Source: Ignavibacteriota bacterium
Lineage (GTDB): Bacteria > Bacteroidota > Ignavibacteria > UBA10030 > UBA6906
Length of the DNA: 33,531 nt
Reading direction: 5' to 3'
Assembly: GCA_003157485.1 (NCBI GenBank)
Contig: PMJQ01000185.1
Coordinates: forward strand, 22,585 to 56,115
Below the pieces are notes generated by a model. It was not told the origin of the DNA. It made no database searches and saw only the letters and a program-made list of their open reading frames with translations. Made by a program: the position numbers and the translations under genes. Positions within the stretch are counted from its first letter, which is position 1; each line of letters starts with the position of its first letter. Of this stretch, positions 30,349 to 33,531 are shown in pieces.

Positions 30349-31341
30349 TTATTTTCCCGTGTCAGCATCATACACGAGCCCCATCTCTTTCCGCGTTCTG
30401 TCAAGCAGCCGGATGAGCCGGAGACTGAAGTCCAGCGGCATCAACTCGCTCTCCTTCATTCCCTCCCGAAGGCAGCGCGTCACTTCTTCCGCTTCGTAGT
30501 TGTACCCGTTGCCGACGAAATCAAACGAGATCGTTTCCGTCCGGTTCTCCCCTTTCGTCAGCTCGACGGGGACGGGACAGAACCACATACGGGGAAGCTT
30601 CAGCCTCCCTTCCGTCCCGCAAATATGCGTCTCGACGGTAGAATTGACAATGAAGCTCGAGTAGAGCGTCGCGATGCGGCCGTCATCATAGCCGTAGATC
30701 AGCGCGAGGCTTTCGTCGACCCCCGTGCTCCCCATATGGGGGACGCAGGTTATCCGATCGGGCTCCCCCCAGAGAAGGAGCGTCAGGAACACGGGATAAA
30801 TGCCGATGTCGAGGAGCGACCCCCCGCCCAGTTCCTTGTTGAACGCCCGGTGCTGAGGGTCGAACCGGTTAAACACGCCGAAGTCGGAATCGATGTGGCG
30901 GACTTCCCCGAGCGCCCCGGAAGCGACAAGTTCAAGCACGCGCCGGATCGAGGGGTGAAACCGGGTCCAGAACGCCTCCATAAGAAAGACGCCGTTCTCC
31001 CGCGCGGCCGCGATCATGCGGAGAACTTCGCGTTCATTCATCGCAAACGGCTTTTCGCAGATCACCGCTTTGCCGTTCTTCATGCACATCACAGAGTTCT
31101 CGCAATGGTACGGATGAGGCGTCGCGACGTAGATGACGTCGATCCCGGGAGCGGCGGCGAGCTCCTCATACGAACCGTATGCAGTCGCGACATTGTACCT
31201 GCGGGAAAACTCCACGGCCTTCTCCTTCGACCGCGAAGCGACCGCGGTGAGCGCCGCTCCCGGGACGACCGAGAGACCCTCGGCCATCTTCCCCGCAATC
31301 ATACCCGTGCCTAGGATTCCCCATCTGATCTTTGTTTCCAT
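30349..31341 (-). CDS. Gfo/Idh/MocA family oxidoreductase
   Basis: A 330-residue NAD(P)-dependent dehydrogenase. Residues 7-17 (WGILGTGMIAG) form the Rossmann nucleotide-binding loop, and VICEKPFAMN (93-102) carries the family Glu-Lys-Pro signature. The C-terminal domain (GGGSLLDIGIYPVFLTLLL) includes the conserved DIGIY segment with the catalytic Asp. It resembles sugar or dihydrodiol dehydrogenases of the family; the substrate is unknown, but the glycosidase neighbours suggest a sugar. AAAGGA lies nine bases before the ATG. It follows the six-hairpin glycosidase after about 217 bases that hold a possible coding remnant. Confidence 0.92.
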   Translation of the reverse strand: METKIRWGILGTGMIAGKMAEGLSVVPGAALTAVASRSKEKAVEFSRRYNVATAYGSYEELAAAPGIDVIYVATPHPYHCENSVMCMKNGKAVICEKPFAMNEREVLRMIAAARENGVFLMEAFWTRFHPSIRRVLELVASGALGEVRHIDSDFGVFNRFDPQHRAFNKELGGGSLLDIGIYPVFLTLLLWGEPDRITCVPHMGSTGVDESLALIYGYDDGRIATLYSSFIVNSTVETHICGTEGRLKLPRMWFCPVPVELTKGENRTETISFDFVGNGYNYEAEEVTRCLREGMKESELMPLDFSLRLIRLLDRTRKEMGLVYDADTGK

Positions 31342-31458
31342 CGCCCGCATTCCTTTCTCAAACGGTGGACAGGCTCTGATACAACGGGAGGCGCCGGACG
31401 GAGGCATTGCCTGTGCACGGCAATTCAACCTCCCCTTTCACCGAAAACTGCGCTACAG

Positions 31459-31560
31459 TCAATCCGCGTCGTTCTTCTGTACCGGATTCGCCATGACGTA
31501 TCCCTGTTGTTCTTCCGAATAGAGCCTGAGAGGGTTGTCGCCCGCGACGGCGACCCTGTT
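31459..31560 (-). other. Possible 3' coding remnant or small ORF
   Basis: Just past the glycosidase stop, one frame reads VAVAGDNPLRLYSEEQQGYV, then MANPVQKNDAD and a TGA at 31461-31459. The amino-acid composition looks coding, and the frame is open upstream inside the glycosidase gene, but no well-placed start exists. A TTG (LKCSPGN...) is the only candidate. It could be a remnant of a lost gene or a frameshifted extension of the glycosidase. Otherwise the 31342-31558 gap shows nothing I can identify. Confidence 0.3.
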
Positions 31561-33531
31561 ACCGGGGGAGCACTTCAAAGAGCTGTTCCCCAGCGCTGTC
31601 TCCGCCGCCCGAAAACTGTATGACACCCCGGTTGTCCGCGGTCCGCGTTCCGACAAGGCGGCGGTTGCAGTAGATCCCGTACTCCCGATTCGCGGGGAGA
31701 TCCATCACCTCGTGTGACACCACGTTTATCGATGACGGATTTTTCTCCGTCCACCGCCGGCTGCCGGACCATTCACGTATCGTCACCTGGATGCGATTCA
31801 CGCCCGGGCCTGAGAGGGCCATCGCCGGTCGTGTGGAACTCCCGGCGTACCAGAGAAAGCGGTCGCCTTCGGAGGCGAGCGCGAAGTCGCCGGACGAGCT
31901 TATTTTGAATCCTCCGACGGCGATGGCGTTCAGAGCCCCGTTCAGCTCAATGTCGTATTCGACCCCCCTGAGCCGGTAGCGGAGCCGCGTGCCGAACAGA
32001 TCCTGCGACAGATGGGGATCGAGGTAGAGCCTGTTGTACCGGGGCTGTATCCCGTAAATATCCCGGTAGAGGCCGGTGATCGCGGAGGCGTTCCCCGCGA
32101 GAATATCATCCCCCGCTCCCTGTTGCGTGCCGCGCAGATAGCGCTGAAACGCCAGCCCGTCCTGCCTGTACCTGCCGATGACGTTTCTGACATAGCGGAG
32201 CGCGATGTCCGGATGGTCCGCGGCATACGCACGGACGCCGAGCTCTCCCCACGAAAGGAAAAGATCGCCGTTTTCGTACGCCGGAAACGGATAGTTCAGA
32301 TCGTGCGCCACTCCGGGTTCGTAAGGGAACATGCAGACCGGCCAGAAGAACAGCCTCTCCTTCTGCATCTGAAGTTGTATCTCGCCGAGTATCACTGCTC
32401 GGCGCCACGGGTCGTCGCAGAGACCGTACGCGATGGCCATGAAATTCACCGGCGTCACGAGATTGCCGCCGCAGACGGTGCTGTCCTTCTCCCGCCAGTG
32501 AACATAACAGCCGGTCGAGTCCTGCCAGAACCCCCCCTCCGCCGTTGACTTGTTAAAGTTCCTTTTGAGGCCGGCGGCGAAGGCGCGGTACCCGTCCGCT
32601 TTCGCGGAATCGCCCATGAGGGCCTCGAGCTCCGACCACCGATCGAGCGCATGATAGAGCTCGGCGTTGACGAACGCGTTCTCCCACGACGCCCAGATCA
32701 CGTCCAGCCAGTCGCTCCCGCGCTTCTGCGTGTGCGAGTCCGTCATCATCTCGACGAGCCAGTTCCCGTCCGTATCCCGGCGCAGCATGTAGTCCAGCGC
32801 CTTCTCGCAGGATTGTTTATGCGAGCGGACCCAGGCGAAGTTTCCGCCCTGGTCGAATTCGTCCGCGACGTTGATGACGTAGTCGGGGTTCGAATCCATG
32901 AGTATCCCCCACTGCGCCTCGTAGAAACCCAGCGTGTCGGCGGTCCCGGGCGCCGCGTCTTCGTCGGTGTACGCCCACCGGGATTTCACCCTCCCGTCCG
33001 GGAGCACGGCATGATCGCGGTAATAATCGAGGCAATGCGCATATCCGGAGACGTAGTTCGCGTCGTCGATCGCAACGTTGAACTGGGCGATGTACTGCTC
33101 GTGCAGGCAGATCGGACCGTAGGGGGTGTGCCAGCTGTTGCCCCCGTATAAACGGGAATCGATGACGCCGAGCCGGGCGATCGTATTGAGAATTGACGTC
33201 ACCGCCTCCCCGTCGACGCCGCGAAACGTCCCCCGCCCGAGCTCATCGCTGGAAAGAAGCGAAGAGATCCGCAGGACCTGGCGGTACATTCCGGCCGGGA
33301 ACCCCTCCGGCTGCCAGACGTCGGTCGTCCCCCTGACGAACCTTCTCCGGTGCGTCGTCGAGTCGTAACGGTACGTGAGCTCCGACGGAGACGAAGAAAA
33401 CGCGCATCTCAGGGAAGTATCGACCCGCGAGAGCGTCACGGCGGGCAATTCGGGTTCCGCGTGCGCGACGAGACGCAGGCAGCCCGGATCACCGGTTTTC
33501 CAGAACGTCAGCAGATTGGTGTGCACCCCGT
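31559..33531 (-). CDS. Six-hairpin glycosidase (5' end outside window)
   Basis: At least 655 residues, open to the right window edge, so the N-terminus is missing. Repeated helical hairpins with NSWHTPYGPICLHEQYIAQF, GSDWLDVIWASWENAFVNAE and LSWGELGVRAYAADHP fit the (alpha/alpha)6 six-hairpin glycosidase fold shared by glucosidases, rhamnosidases and phosphorylases. The C-terminal part is a beta domain (VNRIQVTIREW, YGIYCNRRLVG). The exact GH family and linkage cannot be assigned from the visible part. It precedes the Gfo/Idh/MocA gene on the same strand. Confidence 0.8.
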   Translation of the reverse strand, partial: GVHTNLLTFWKTGDPGCLRLVAHAEPELPAVTLSRVDTSLRCAFSSSPSELTYRYDSTTHRRRFVRGTTDVWQPEGFPAGMYRQVLRISSLLSSDELGRGTFRGVDGEAVTSILNTIARLGVIDSRLYGGNSWHTPYGPICLHEQYIAQFNVAIDDANYVSGYAHCLDYYRDHAVLPDGRVKSRWAYTDEDAAPGTADTLGFYEAQWGILMDSNPDYVINVADEFDQGGNFAWVRSHKQSCEKALDYMLRRDTDGNWLVEMMTDSHTQKRGSDWLDVIWASWENAFVNAELYHALDRWSELEALMGDSAKADGYRAFAAGLKRNFNKSTAEGGFWQDSTGCYVHWREKDSTVCGGNLVTPVNFMAIAYGLCDDPWRRAVILGEIQLQMQKERLFFWPVCMFPYEPGVAHDLNYPFPAYENGDLFLSWGELGVRAYAADHPDIALRYVRNVIGRYRQDGLAFQRYLRGTQQGAGDDILAGNASAITGLYRDIYGIQPRYNRLYLDPHLSQDLFGTRLRYRLRGVEYDIELNGALNAIAVGGFKISSSGDFALASEGDRFLWYAGSSTRPAMALSGPGVNRIQVTIREWSGSRRWTEKNPSSINVVSHEVMDLPANREYGIYCNRRLVGTRTADNRGVIQFSGGGDSAGEQLFEVLPR

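Overview
The window is GC-rich, densely packed bacterial chromosome with short intergenic gaps, Shine-Dalgarno-like sequences before many starts, and ATG, GTG and TTG starts. Several lipobox lipoproteins, an alpha-2-macroglobulin/penicillin-binding protein 1C pair and an outer-surface type repeat protein point to a Gram-negative, double-membrane organism. Two promoters have canonical TTGAC(A/T)-17 bp-TATATT form. Together with the Shine-Dalgarno use this argues against a typical Bacteroidia genome. A member of the wider FCB group or a related environmental lineage is my inference; no rRNA or marker gene is present to settle it.

Layout. (1) 1-2822: a single-domain asparaginase-like gene on +, converging on a minus-strand operon of a secreted metallophosphoesterase, a LiaF/DUF5668-type membrane protein and a small membrane protein. 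(2) 3048-10816, minus: pbpC followed by a very large thioester-containing alpha-2-macroglobulin lipoprotein, the known periplasmic defence/peptidoglycan pair, driven by a good promoter at 10907-10935. A divergent promoter at 11005-11033 reads into an orphan 171-residue gene. (3) 11813-20881, plus: a long same-strand run of small, functionally unrelated accessory genes (DinB-like, membrane glutaredoxin, CPBP protease, lipoproteins, DUF1697, YdeI-like, isochorismatase-like, DUF3788, GNAT, DUF1579-like, metallophosphoesterase, MFS exporter, small membrane protein). Between them lie decapitated gene relics: the first 20-30 codons of a GNAT gene and of an aldo/keto reductase, each with its start signals. 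(4) 20854-26429, minus: a YXW-rich lipoprotein, then an operon transcribed in the order DoxX, HhH protein, YgiD-type extradiol dioxygenase, [2Fe-2S] subunit, molybdopterin subunit. An out-of-frame fibronectin-III gene tail overlaps the end of the last gene. (5) 26577-33531, minus: a carbohydrate block with a six-hairpin glycosidase (cut by the window edge), a Gfo/Idh/MocA dehydrogenase, a 16-residue-repeat surface protein and a secreted GH31 glycosidase.

How they fit together. Regions 1 and 2 serve the cell envelope. Region 3 looks like an accumulation zone for single-gene acquisitions with nearby deletions. Region 4 couples molybdenum hydroxylation with catechol-type ring opening. Region 5 suggests scavenging of extracellular glycans or glycosides. 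I see no tRNA, rRNA, CRISPR array, transposase or integrase. The most noteworthy signals are the relic genes, the divergent promoter pair with an inverted repeat inside one spacer, the regular 16-residue repeat protein, the four-cysteine insert in PBP1C, and the DoxX-HhH-YgiD-Ior-type operon.
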